DNA of 64,000 nucleotides from AR5 sp035762565 (GTDB taxonomy: Bacteria; Methylomirabilota; Methylomirabilia; Rokubacteriales; CSP1-6), in the NCBI GenBank assembly GCA_035762565.1, contig DASTOJ010000005.1, positions 55,527 through 119,526 on the forward strand. Reading direction: 5' to 3'. Position 1 is the stretch's first letter, and each line of letters opens with the position of its first letter. Below, in pieces: positions 51,201 to 58,956 of this stretch. The notes under the pieces are model-generated. The model was not told the DNA's origin. It saw nothing but the letters and a program-made list of their open reading frames with translations, and made no database searches. A program made the translations under genes and the position numbers.

Positions 51201-52859
51201 CTACTGGGCCGGGACGAAACGGACCGCGTCGGCGGCCACGGTCCCGTAGGCGTTGCTGGCCTGCACGTAGCCGGCCGTGCCGGCGTTGAAGGTGTACCGG
51301 CCGTGGAGCACCCACGACCCCGGAGCCTTTCGCTCGTTGAACAGCTGCGTCGTCGCCCCGGTCGCATGGGCCACCGTGATCGGCACCGTGGTGGAGCGGG
51401 CGCTGTGCGTCGGGATCCACACGTAGACGTCGTAGGCGCCGGCGACCGGGATCCGCGGGTTCCACCGGTACGTGGCGCTGGCCTTGCCGCAGCTTCGGAG
51501 CGAGTCGCCGCCGAACTCGTTCGCGGCGTTCCCCAGACACCAGCTTCCCGTGAACGTCCGCCCGCCGGCCGCGTCCTGCTCGCCCGGCATGGCATTGTCG
51601 ACGATGATCTCGCCGGGCGCGATGGGCTGAGTCACGGCGAACGTCTTCGAACCGGAGGTTCCGCCGCCGGGGGCGGGGGTGAAAGCGCTCACTGCGGCCG
51701 AGCCCGGCGTCGCGATGTCCGCGGCGGCGATCGCGATCCGGAGCTGGCTGGCGCTGACGAACGTGGTGGTCCGGTCGACGCCGTTCCACCGCACCACCGA
51801 GGCGGACGCGAAGCCGCTGCCATTCACCGTGAGCATGAAACCGGTCGAGCCGGCGATCGCGCTCGACGGCGAGAGGCTGCTCAGGACGGGCGCCGGCGCG
51901 TCGGAGAGGGTGCTGGCGTTGAACGCCGCGGTGACCGTCGTGTTCGCGTTCACGGCCACGGCGCACGTCCCGGCGCCGCCGCAGCCACCGCCGCTCCAGC
52001 CGGCGAAGGTCGAGCCGGCCGCGGCCGTCGCCGTCAGCGTCAGGGCGGTGCCGACGGCGAGCGTCTCCGTGCAGTCGGTGCCACAGGCGATGCCGGCCGG
52101 CGCACTGGTGACCGTCCCGCCGCCGGTGCCGCTCCTGGTGACCGCCAGCGTTGCGGTGGTGGCGGTCGCGGTGGCCGATACGGTCCGCGACAGCGTGTCG
52201 CCATTGGCCGTGAACGTCACGTTGCTCGCGAAGCTCCCGGAGGTGGTCGGGAGGAAGCGGACGACCACGGCCTGGCTCGCACCGGGCGCCAGGGTGAACG
52301 CCGCGCCGGAGACGACGCTGAAGGGCGACCCCACGGTGGCTGTCCCCGCGATACTGGACGTCGTCGGATTCTGGACCGTGAACGTCGTGTCGATCGTCGT
52401 CCCCGTCGTCGTGCTGCCCAGGTTCACCGCGGTGGCGGGGCTGACGCTCAGATCGGCCAGGGCGACGCCGCTCGCCGGGTTGGTGCACCCGCTCTCGTTC
52501 CCGGTGAAATCGACGGCGGTGACCACCGCGAAGTACGTGGTGCCGGGGGCCAGACTGGAGATGCGATACGCGAGCGTCTCGCCGGTCGAGGGTGCCGGAT
52601 TCGCCGTGGTCACGCTATGGAATGACGAGCCCGGGCACGACGGCGCCGCGGTCGCGAGATACACCCGGTAGCCGGCGAGATCGCTGAGCGGGGTCCCGTC
52701 CGCGTTCGTGCTCGGTCCCGTCCACGCAAGGTTCAGCGACGCCGCCTCGGTGCCCGCGGCCCCGCCGACGAACGTGGCGAGCAGCAGCGCAGAGAGCCAG
52801 AGGCGGGTGCTCGCGTGACGCGGTCTCCGGACACGGGCGCAGGGTTCGCCGGCAAGCAC
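51201..52859 (-). CDS. Secreted multi-domain protein (Fn3, HYDIN-like, InlB-type repeat, IPT, golvesin-like)
   Basis: A 552-residue exported protein. The basic N-terminus and hydrophobic core (LWLSALLLATFVGGAAGTEA) form a signal peptide. Then come a fibronectin type III-like domain (about 40-130), a choice-of-anchor/HYDIN-like domain (about 135-235), a Gly/Cys-rich bacterial repeat with four Cys (GTVTSAPAGIACGTDCTETL to GCGGAGTCAV, about 245-315), an IPT/TIG-like domain (SSLSPSSAIAGSTGFMLTVN, about 325-410), and a C-terminal golvesin/Xly CBD-like domain (GKASATYRWNPRIPVAGAYD to AADAVRFVPAQ). It is probably a surface or matrix protein. GTG start with GAGGAG 9 bases upstream. Confidence 0.82.
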   Translation of the reverse strand: MLAGEPCARVRRPRHASTRLWLSALLLATFVGGAAGTEAASLNLAWTGPSTNADGTPLSDLAGYRVYLATAAPSCPGSSFHSVTTANPAPSTGETLAYRISSLAPGTTYFAVVTAVDFTGNESGCTNPASGVALADLSVSPATAVNLGSTTTGTTIDTTFTVQNPTTSSIAGTATVGSPFSVVSGAAFTLAPGASQAVVVRFLPTTSGSFASNVTFTANGDTLSRTVSATATATTATLAVTRSGTGGGTVTSAPAGIACGTDCTETLAVGTALTLTATAAAGSTFAGWSGGGCGGAGTCAVAVNANTTVTAAFNASTLSDAPAPVLSSLSPSSAIAGSTGFMLTVNGSGFASASVVRWNGVDRTTTFVSASQLRIAIAAADIATPGSAAVSAFTPAPGGGTSGSKTFAVTQPIAPGEIIVDNAMPGEQDAAGGRTFTGSWCLGNAANEFGGDSLRSCGKASATYRWNPRIPVAGAYDVYVWIPTHSARSTTVPITVAHATGATTQLFNERKAPGSWVLHGRYTFNAGTAGYVQASNAYGTVAADAVRFVPAQ

Positions 52860-53195
52860 TGGTGTGGCTCCTCTGTGAGTCGGACCAGGGCCGCAATCGT
52901 TCGGGCACCCGCGTGCGCCGCGGCCATTGCGAAGCCGGGCAGCGCACGCTATCGCAAGCGAGGTGCCACACGAGCGGCCCGCAGAGCGTCGGGGAAAGTC
53001 CCGTGGAACCGCGCGAGCGCGGGGCAGGAGGCCGACGGCCGGCGTGACACAACGTCACGGGACTGGCAGAAAGACAGCGCGCCCGAGGACCGCCGCCGTC
53101 GGTGACGTCCTTTGCTCGCCTCGTCTGGACACCCGCTGCGCCAGGTCGGCCTCCGCGGCCGGCCGTTGTACGCTGAGGGTCAGGGAGGTTTCCGT
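52860..53195. other. Intergenic region rich in nested inverted repeats
   Basis: This 336-base gap separates divergent genes. Four inverted pairs are visible: 52862-52873 with 52960-52971 (11 of 12 match), 52911-52918 with 52942-52949 (8 of 8), 52927-52932 with 52952-52957 (6 of 6) and 52997-53005 with 53056-53064 (9 of 9). Within the last, CCGCG/CGCGG and GGCC/GGCC form smaller stems. The region is not coding. It could be a structured leader for either neighbour, or a separate RNA. It does not satisfy any riboswitch consensus I could test by eye. Confidence 0.5.
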
Positions 53196-53678
53196 ATGCT
53201 GCGTCGAGCGCTCAGCGTTGCCGCGCTGCTCGTCCTGGCCGGATGCGCGCGCGCGACGCTTCCCTACAAGCCCGAGTCGCAACCGGAGGGCGCGCGCGTC
53301 TCGGCGGCCTACCAGGTCGTCGGCGACCGGCTGGGCATCGAGATCGACACCGACGGGCGGCCGCTGGAGCAGGCCTGGATCATGAAGCCGGACGGCGCGG
53401 CGGTGGCGCCGCAGGCGATCGACGCGCCGCCGGTGGTGAGCGGCTCATCGTCCAGCGTCGGTATCGGGATCGGCGGGGGAACGTGGGGCAGCCGCGGCGG
53501 CGTGGGGACCGGCGTGAGCGTCGGGATCCCGGTCGGCGGCGGCTCGACCCGTGTCGCGGGCAACACGCTCGCCTGGTTTCCGCTCGGCTCGGCGGGCCCG
53601 CCGCCGTGGCGCCTGTACGTCAAGCTCGCGGGAATCGAGCCGACGACGTTCCTGGTGGGCGACCCGCCGCCGCGGTAG
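53196..53678 (+). CDS. Putative lipoprotein, Gly-rich
   Basis: A 160-residue exported protein with a lipobox (LVLAGCARAT, Cys16 as first mature residue). The mature part has a short beta-like region (YQVVGDRLGIEIDTDGRPLEQAW) and a Gly/Ser/Val-rich middle (VGIGIGGGTWGSRGGVGTG) that may be flexible. It ends with a second beta-rich region (WRLYVKLAGIEPTTFLVGDP). AGGGAGG precedes the ATG and a TACGCT hexamer lies 22 bases upstream. No family recognised. Confidence 0.65.
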   Translation: MLRRALSVAALLVLAGCARATLPYKPESQPEGARVSAAYQVVGDRLGIEIDTDGRPLEQAWIMKPDGAAVAPQAIDAPPVVSGSSSSVGIGIGGGTWGSRGGVGTGVSVGIPVGGGSTRVAGNTLAWFPLGSAGPPPWRLYVKLAGIEPTTFLVGDPPPR

Positions 53679-53723
53679 CCGGCCGCGTCGGAGTCCGTTG
53701 AACGAATCGCCGGCGATCGAGGA

Positions 53724-54338
53724 TCAGACGGTGCCGGATTCGGCGGGGGAGGCGACGTCCAGGCCCTCGAGGTGCGCGATGCAGTTGAGCAGCCGCACGC
53801 GCCAGGGCGCGGGACACTCCACGATCGTCAGCGCCGTGTTCTCCCAGCGTTCCGGCGCCGTCTCGCCCTCGGGGAGGCGGAGGTGCCGAGCGGCGAGCGA
53901 GCGGCACACGAGCCCGTGCGTCACCACGGCCAGGTGACCGGCGGTCGCCGCGGCCAGTGCCTGCACCCGCGCCCACGCCCGGTCGACGCGCGCGTGGAAC
54001 GCCGGCCAGCTCTCGCCGTTGGGCGGCGCGTAGTCGGGCGCGAACATGTCCAGCCCCAGCTCGGCGTAGGGCGTGCCGCGGAGATCGCCGAAGTCGCGCT
54101 CCTGCAGCAGCGGCTCGACGGCGAGGGGCGCGCCGGTCAATCGCTGCAAGGGCTCGGCAGTGCCGAGCGCGCGAGCGAGGTCGCTGGACACGATCTGCGC
54201 GATGCCCTCCGGGGCGAGGCGCCGGGCCAGCCGCTCGGCCTGGGCCACGCCGCGGGGCGAGAGCGGGCTGTCCGGCCGCTGGACGACGCGGGAGGCGTTG
54301 CCGACCGTCTCGCCATGGCGGATGAGAAGGATCGACAT
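53724..54338 (-). CDS. Histidine-phosphatase family protein
   Basis: A 204-residue member of the phosphoglycerate mutase-like superfamily. The phosphohistidine motif LLIRHGETVGNASRVVQ (His9) is at the N-terminus, and the second conserved His is in AVVTHGLVCRSL. ERDFGDLRGTPYAEL supplies the acid-base Glu. Substrate cannot be told from sequence; sugar phosphates and phosphoglycerate are typical. The start at 54338 puts the RHG motif at the usual distance. A TACAAT hexamer lies 12 bases upstream on this strand. Confidence 0.85.
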   Translation of the reverse strand: MSILLIRHGETVGNASRVVQRPDSPLSPRGVAQAERLARRLAPEGIAQIVSSDLARALGTAEPLQRLTGAPLAVEPLLQERDFGDLRGTPYAELGLDMFAPDYAPPNGESWPAFHARVDRAWARVQALAAATAGHLAVVTHGLVCRSLAARHLRLPEGETAPERWENTALTIVECPAPWRVRLLNCIAHLEGLDVASPAESGTV

Positions 54339-54372
54339 TGGTGTCGGGCCATTGTATATGGGCAGCACACCC

Positions 54373-54801
54373 ATGGACTTCCACGCCTTCATGTACGTCA
54401 CGATCGGCCGGCGCCACGAGCTGGAGCGGGGCTTGGCCGGCAAGGACCCCGTGCTCTACCAGCGCATGGGCCAGGATCCCGGGCTCATGGCCATGTTCCT
54501 CGGCCGCCACGCCCCCCGGCTGCGCATCGACCAGTTCGGCTATGTGCTGCCCACGCACAACCCGCTGCGCGTGGCCGAGCACACGGCCACGCTCGACCAC
54601 TTGCTCGACGGCCGGCTCAACGTGGCGTTCGTGCGAGGCTACCAGGCGCGCTGGTTCGAGAACTACGCGGCCGTGCCCGGCGCCCGTCACGTTTCCTTCA
54701 ACGAGATGTTCCTGCTCTTCGGCCAGGGCATCCTGGCGCGCGACCGGTGTCTGAAGACGCTCGAGCTGTTCGCCGACAAGGTCATCCCGCGCTTCCGGTG
54801 A
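54373..54801 (+). pseudogene. Shortened luciferase-like (LLM) monooxygenase, probably internally deleted
   Basis: A 142-codon frame that looks like pieces of a ~350-400-residue LLM flavin monooxygenase. The N-terminal piece FHAFMYVTIGRRHELERG jumps to DPGLMAMFLGRHAPRLRI, RVAEHTATLDHLLDGRLNVAF and VRGYQARWFENYA. The end (EMFLLFGQGILARDRCLKTL, FADKVIPRFR) resembles a family C-terminus. At least one block between residues 31 and 35 and most of the second half appear missing. It is followed 13 bases later by a full LLM gene, so it may be a decaying duplicate. A start at 54358 is also possible. Confidence 0.55.
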
Positions 54802-54814
54802 GGAGACAGGCCCC

Positions 54815-56071
54815 ATGAAGATCAGCGCGTTCCACCTGATGCCACACCGCGAGCTGCCGGCCGACTTCGAGCAGCGCTACGAGTCCGTCTGGGTGACGCC
54901 GCCGTGGTGGGAGCTGGCCGACGCGCGCCGGGTCGGGCAGTACTACAACTGGACGCTCGACGAGCTGATCTACGCCGCCCGGGCGGGGTTCGACGGCGTG
55001 TGCACCAACGAGCATCACCAGAACGCCTACGGCTTCATGCCGAGCCCCAACCTCATGGGCAGCGTGCTGGCCCGCGCGACGAACGGCACCGACGTCGCCG
55101 TCGTGCAGATGGGCGCGACGCTACCCACCTCGAATCCGCCGCTGCGCGTGGCCGAGGAGTACGCGATGCTCGACTGCATCAGCGACGGACGGCTCGTGGC
55201 CGGGCTGCCGCTGGGCAGCCCGATGGACGTCAACCTCTGCTACGGCATCACGCCGCTGGAGCACCGCGAGCGCTACCGGGAGGCCTTCGCGCTGACGCTG
55301 AAGGCCTGGCAGGCGAGGGAGATCTTCGCGTGGAACGGGCGGTACTTCCAGCTGGCCAGCGTGAACCTGTGGCCGCGGCCGGTCCAGCAGCCGCACCCGC
55401 CGGTGTGGGTGCCGGGCTCGGGCAGCATCAGCACGTTCGACTTCGCCGTCGAGCACGACGTCTGCTACTGCTTCCTGAGCTACTCGGGCGCGCGCTCGGC
55501 GAAGACCATGATGGACGGCTACTGGCAGGTGGTCGCCGACAAGGGCCGGGAGCCGAACCCGTATCGCGCGGGCTTCCTGCAGCTGGTCGCGGTGGCCGAG
55601 AGCGACGCGCGCGCCGAGGAGAAGTTCGCGCGGCACGTCGAGTACTTCTACCACAAGTGCCTGCACGTGCCGCCGGTGTGGTTCGCGCCGCCGGGCAACC
55701 AGGACTACAAGAGCCTCGTCGCGACGATGAACAACCCCATCCGCCGGGTGCTCGATACCAAGACGCTGCGCTACCGCGACTTCGTGGACAAGGGCTACGT
55801 CATCGCGGGCAGCCCGGCCACGGTGCGGGACCGCCTGAAAGAGGAAGTGATCAAGGGCCTGCGGGTGGGCAACCTCATGGTGCTCCTGCAGATCGGCTCG
55901 ATGCCGCACGAGCTGACGCTCGAGAACATCGACCTCTTCGCCCGCGAGGTGCTGCCCGACCTCCGCGGTCACTGGGGCGACGAGGGCTGGGTCAACCACT
56001 GGTGGCCCGAACGGCTGCGGCAGCCGAAGGCGGCGCCGGTCGCGGCGGGCGTGGCGGCGGGCGGCGCATGA
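54815..56071 (+). CDS. LLM-class flavin-dependent oxidoreductase (luciferase-like)
   Basis: A 418-residue bacterial luciferase-fold protein. Family features: MKISAFHLMPHRELPADFEQ at the start, GFDGVCTNEHHQNAYGFMPS, PPLRVAEEYAMLDCISDGRL with VAGLPLGSPMDV, WPRPVQQPHPPVWVPGSGS and VIAGSPATVRDRL near the C-terminus. Such enzymes use reduced flavin from a partner reductase to oxidise diverse organics. GAGGAG precedes the ATG. It overlaps the hydrolase gene by 4 bases (ATGA), so oxidation and ester or amide hydrolysis probably serve one pathway. Confidence 0.9.
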   Translation: MKISAFHLMPHRELPADFEQRYESVWVTPPWWELADARRVGQYYNWTLDELIYAARAGFDGVCTNEHHQNAYGFMPSPNLMGSVLARATNGTDVAVVQMGATLPTSNPPLRVAEEYAMLDCISDGRLVAGLPLGSPMDVNLCYGITPLEHRERYREAFALTLKAWQAREIFAWNGRYFQLASVNLWPRPVQQPHPPVWVPGSGSISTFDFAVEHDVCYCFLSYSGARSAKTMMDGYWQVVADKGREPNPYRAGFLQLVAVAESDARAEEKFARHVEYFYHKCLHVPPVWFAPPGNQDYKSLVATMNNPIRRVLDTKTLRYRDFVDKGYVIAGSPATVRDRLKEEVIKGLRVGNLMVLLQIGSMPHELTLENIDLFAREVLPDLRGHWGDEGWVNHWWPERLRQPKAAPVAAGVAAGGA

Positions 56072-56859
56072 CCTCGGAACGCACCGTCTCCGTCTGGCAG
56101 GGCCGCGTGCGCATGCGGGTGCTCTCGAAGGGCCACGGTCCCGCCCTGGTGTTCTTCCACGGTCCGTGGGGGCTCACGTGGGATCCGTTTCTCGACGAGC
56201 TGGCCCGGAGCTTCACCGTGCACGCGCCCGAGCATCCGGGGACGACGCCCGGCACGCCGGACGACGTCTACCACCTCGACGGGCTGTGGGACCTCGTGCT
56301 CTGCTACGACGAGCTGCTGGAGGCGCTCGGTGTCGGCGACGCCGCGCTCGTCGGCCATTCGTTCGGTGGGATGGTCGCCTGCGAGCTGGCCGCCGCGCAT
56401 CCGGCCCGCGCGCGCCGCCTGGCGCTCCTCGCCCCGCTTGGCTTCTGGCGCGACAGCGAGCCCGTCGTCAACTGGATGCTCCTGGAGCCGGACGAGATGC
56501 GCCGGCGGATGTTCCACGTCCCCCAGGGGCCGGCCGCGGCGCGCATGTTCGGGGGCGCCGAGGACCCGGACGGCGGCGTGGCGACGCGCGTGCGCATGAC
56601 TTGGGCGATGGGCACGACCGGCAAGTTCATCTGGCCCCTTCCCGACAAGGGGCTGAAGAAGCGGATCCATCGCGTGAAGACGCCGGCGCTGCTCGTGTGG
56701 GGCACGGACGACCGCCTGGTGCCGCCGGTCTACGCCGGGGAGTTCGCCGGCCGCCTGCCGGTCAGCCGCGTCGAGATGGTCGACCGCGCTGGCCACCTGC
56801 CGCAGCTCGAGCAGCCCGCGACGGTAGCGCCGCTGGTCCGCGACTTCCTCAGCAAGTAG
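56068..56859 (+). CDS. Alpha/beta hydrolase
   Basis: A 263-residue alpha/beta-hydrolase-fold enzyme. The oxyanion segment is VFFHGPWGLTWDPFLDELAR. The nucleophile elbow is VGHSFGGM (Ser at the centre), the acid is in LLVWGTDDRLVPP and the His in DRAGHLPQLEQP. The class includes esterases and C-C hydrolases; the fused operon with an LLM monooxygenase suggests processing of the oxidised product, as inference. The ATG at 56068 overlaps the monooxygenase stop. Its 3' end overlaps the convergent phosphatase gene by 11 bases. Confidence 0.9.
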   Translation: MTSERTVSVWQGRVRMRVLSKGHGPALVFFHGPWGLTWDPFLDELARSFTVHAPEHPGTTPGTPDDVYHLDGLWDLVLCYDELLEALGVGDAALVGHSFGGMVACELAAAHPARARRLALLAPLGFWRDSEPVVNWMLLEPDEMRRRMFHVPQGPAAARMFGGAEDPDGGVATRVRMTWAMGTTGKFIWPLPDKGLKKRIHRVKTPALLVWGTDDRLVPPVYAGEFAGRLPVSRVEMVDRAGHLPQLEQPATVAPLVRDFLSK

Positions 56860-57679
56860 CGCGGTCGCCGAACAGCGGGAGCAGGCGGTCGACCGCGGCC
56901 GCCCGGCCGAAGACCGCGCTCAGGATGCGGGCGCCGTCGGGCCCCGGGAAGTCCCGCACGACCGCGTAGCGGCCGCCTGCCTCCTCGATGAGCACCTGGC
57001 TCGGCGCCAGGTCCCAGACGTGGTTGTGCATGGCCACCATTGCGTCGGCGCCGCCGGTGACGGCGGCAGTGTGCGCATAGGCGGCGCGATAGATCCGATG
57101 GTTGGGGTAGTGGCGGGTCAGGGCCTCGAACAGGTGTCCCTCGTCGAGGTGGCGGGTGAAGTTGATCCGCGCGCTCAGCACGAGCCGGAGCTTCTCGGGC
57201 GGCCCGCCGGCAGGCGCGTTGGCGAGCCGGATGCGCTCGCCGTTGCGGTAGGCGCCCCGCCCGACGCCCGCGTCCACCCGGAGATCGAGCGCGGGGTGGT
57301 CGATGACGCCGACGACCGGCACGCCGCGATGGTGCAAGGCGAGCATGGCGCCGAAGGTCGGGACGCCGTGCACGAGTTCTTCGGTGCCGTCGATCGGGTC
57401 GAGGATCCACTGGAAGGCGCTGTCCGGCTGCGTGGGCGGGTACTCCTCGCCGATGACGCCGTGGTCGGGGAACCAGCGGGCGATCAGCTCGCGCAGGCGG
57501 CGCTCGACCGCCTGGTCCACGTCGGTGACGAGTGAGGCGTCGGCCTTGGTCTGCACGTCGAGCCCGCGCGCGAGCGCCGGCCGGACGATCCGGCGCGTCT
57601 CGTCGGCCAGCTCGACGGCCGCCGCGTGGTAGCGCTCGACGTCGCGGGCCGGAAGGTCCGGGGTGGGGGCTGCCGCCAT
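56849..57679 (-). CDS. Inositol monophosphatase-family phosphatase (possible histidinol phosphatase)
   Basis: A 276-residue Mg-dependent, Li-sensitive-type phosphatase. Metal motifs are VIGEEYPP, WILDPIDGTEELVHG and HVWDLAPSQVLIEEAGG. The family covers inositol monophosphatase, fructose bisphosphatase, CysQ and HisN-type histidinol phosphatase; the WDLAP form and length resemble HisN, but this is not decisive. It is divergent from the DadA-like gene with a 26-base gap between starts. Confidence 0.85.
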   Translation of the reverse strand: MAAAPTPDLPARDVERYHAAAVELADETRRIVRPALARGLDVQTKADASLVTDVDQAVERRLRELIARWFPDHGVIGEEYPPTQPDSAFQWILDPIDGTEELVHGVPTFGAMLALHHRGVPVVGVIDHPALDLRVDAGVGRGAYRNGERIRLANAPAGGPPEKLRLVLSARINFTRHLDEGHLFEALTRHYPNHRIYRAAYAHTAAVTGGADAMVAMHNHVWDLAPSQVLIEEAGGRYAVVRDFPGPDGARILSAVFGRAAAVDRLLPLFGDRATC

Positions 57680-57691
57680 GACGCGGCATCC

Positions 57692-57697
57692 TATACC
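57692..57697 (+). promoter_or_regulatory. Candidate -10 element of the DadA-like gene
   Basis: TATACC ends 8 bases before the ATG at 57706, without a ribosome site. Confidence 0.3.
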
Positions 57698-57705
57698 ATG
57701 GGGCG

Positions 57706-58956
57706 ATGAAAACCCTGGTCATGGGTGGCGGCGTCGTCGGCGTCACGACGGCGTACTTCCTGGCCAAGGCCGGTCACGAGGTCACGCTCGTCGAGGAGAA
57801 GGACGGCCTGGGGCTGGAGGCCTCCGCCGGCAACGCCGGGATCATCGCGCCCGGACACTCGTTCGCGTGGGCGTCACCGAAGGCGCCCCGCATGCTCTGG
57901 CAGTCGCTGCGCGGCGCCGAGACCGCCATCCGCCTGCGCCTGTCGTCCGACCCCGCGCTCTACGCCTGGGGCCTGCGCTTTCTGCGCGAGTGCACCGCGC
58001 CGCGGGCGCGTCGCAACACGCTCGTGAAGCTGCGCCTGTGCCAGTACAGCCAGGCGGTGATGAACGAGCTGGTGCGGGCCGAGGGGCTCGAGTATCACGC
58101 GATCAGCCGCGGCGCGCTCTACCTGTACCGCGATCCCGCCCTGCTCGAGGCGGGCGTCAAGAAGATGGCGTTGCTGGCCGAGCACGGGCAGAAGCAGGAG
58201 ATCCTCGACGCGGGCGCGGTGGCCCGGCTCGATCCGGTGTTCGAGCCCGTGCGGGCGAAGATCGCCGGCGCCATACGTGACCTGGGGGACTCGAGCGGCG
58301 ATTCGCGCGTGTTCTCGGAGGCGCTGGCGCGCGTGTGTCGTGACAAGCACGGCGTCGTCGTGAAGCTCGACACCCGCGTCACGGCGCTGAAGGCGGCCGG
58401 CGACCGCCTCGACGGTGTCGTGACGAGCGCCGGCGTGCTCACCGCCGACGCCTACGTGCTCGCGCTCGGCGTCGGCGCGCCCACCGTCGCGCGCACGGCG
58501 GGTGTCCGCCTGCCGATCTATCCCGCCAAGGGTTATTCGTCGACGTTTCCGCTCCGGCCGGGCGGCCTGGCCCCGACCGTCCCCGGCGTCGACGAGCAAT
58601 GGCTGGTCGGCTGGTCACGGCTCGGCGACCGGCTGCGGCTGACCTCGACCGCGGAGTTCGCCGGCTACGACTGGGGCTGGACGCCGCGCGACTTCAACAA
58701 CATCCGGCGGCTGGCCCGCGACCTCTTCCCCGACGCCGCCGACTACGAGCGCGGGGAGTACCGCGCGTGCCTGCGGCCGCTCACGCCCGACGGGCCGCCG
58801 ATCCTGGGCCTCGCCCGCCACCGCAACCTGTTCCTGAACTGCGGCCACGGCCACATGGGCTGGACGATGGCGTGCGGCACCGCCCGCATCGTCGCCGATC
58901 TCATGACCGGCCGCATGCCCGACCTCGACCTGGACGGCCTGACCGTCAGGCGCTGA
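57706..58956 (+). CDS. FAD-dependent D-amino-acid dehydrogenase-like oxidoreductase (DadA family)
   Basis: A 416-residue DAO-family flavoprotein. The FAD dinucleotide fold is LVMGGGVVGVTTAYFLAKAG with VTLVEEKDGLGLEASAGNAG. The middle has YHAISRGALYLYRDP and the C-terminal FAD segment is GYDWGWTPRDFNNIRR with LRPLTPDGPPILG and NCGHGHMGWTMACG. Related enzymes oxidise D-amino acids to 2-oxo acids and feed the quinone pool. No dadX racemase is next to it. Its 3' end overlaps the convergent amidohydrolase gene by 11 bases. Confidence 0.9.
   Translation: MKTLVMGGGVVGVTTAYFLAKAGHEVTLVEEKDGLGLEASAGNAGIIAPGHSFAWASPKAPRMLWQSLRGAETAIRLRLSSDPALYAWGLRFLRECTAPRARRNTLVKLRLCQYSQAVMNELVRAEGLEYHAISRGALYLYRDPALLEAGVKKMALLAEHGQKQEILDAGAVARLDPVFEPVRAKIAGAIRDLGDSSGDSRVFSEALARVCRDKHGVVVKLDTRVTALKAAGDRLDGVVTSAGVLTADAYVLALGVGAPTVARTAGVRLPIYPAKGYSSTFPLRPGGLAPTVPGVDEQWLVGWSRLGDRLRLTSTAEFAGYDWGWTPRDFNNIRRLARDLFPDAADYERGEYRACLRPLTPDGPPILGLARHRNLFLNCGHGHMGWTMACGTARIVADLMTGRMPDLDLDGLTVRR

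Noticed and set aside
51126..52671. Plus-strand frames opposite the secreted mosaic protein
   Set aside because: The minus strand has a signal peptide, ribosome site and coherent domains; the plus frames do not.
52960..53046. Possible cobalamin riboswitch (GAGGTGCC, GGGGAAAG, CAGGAGGCC in order)
   Set aside because: The invariant core around GGTG..AATCC and the usual P5 pairing are missing, and no B12-related gene follows; kept only as an unexplained structured region.
52861..53110. Cyclic-di-GMP (GEMM) riboswitch for the secreted mosaic gene
   Set aside because: On either strand the conserved ACGCAAAGCC-type segment and tetraloop-receptor pattern could not be found.
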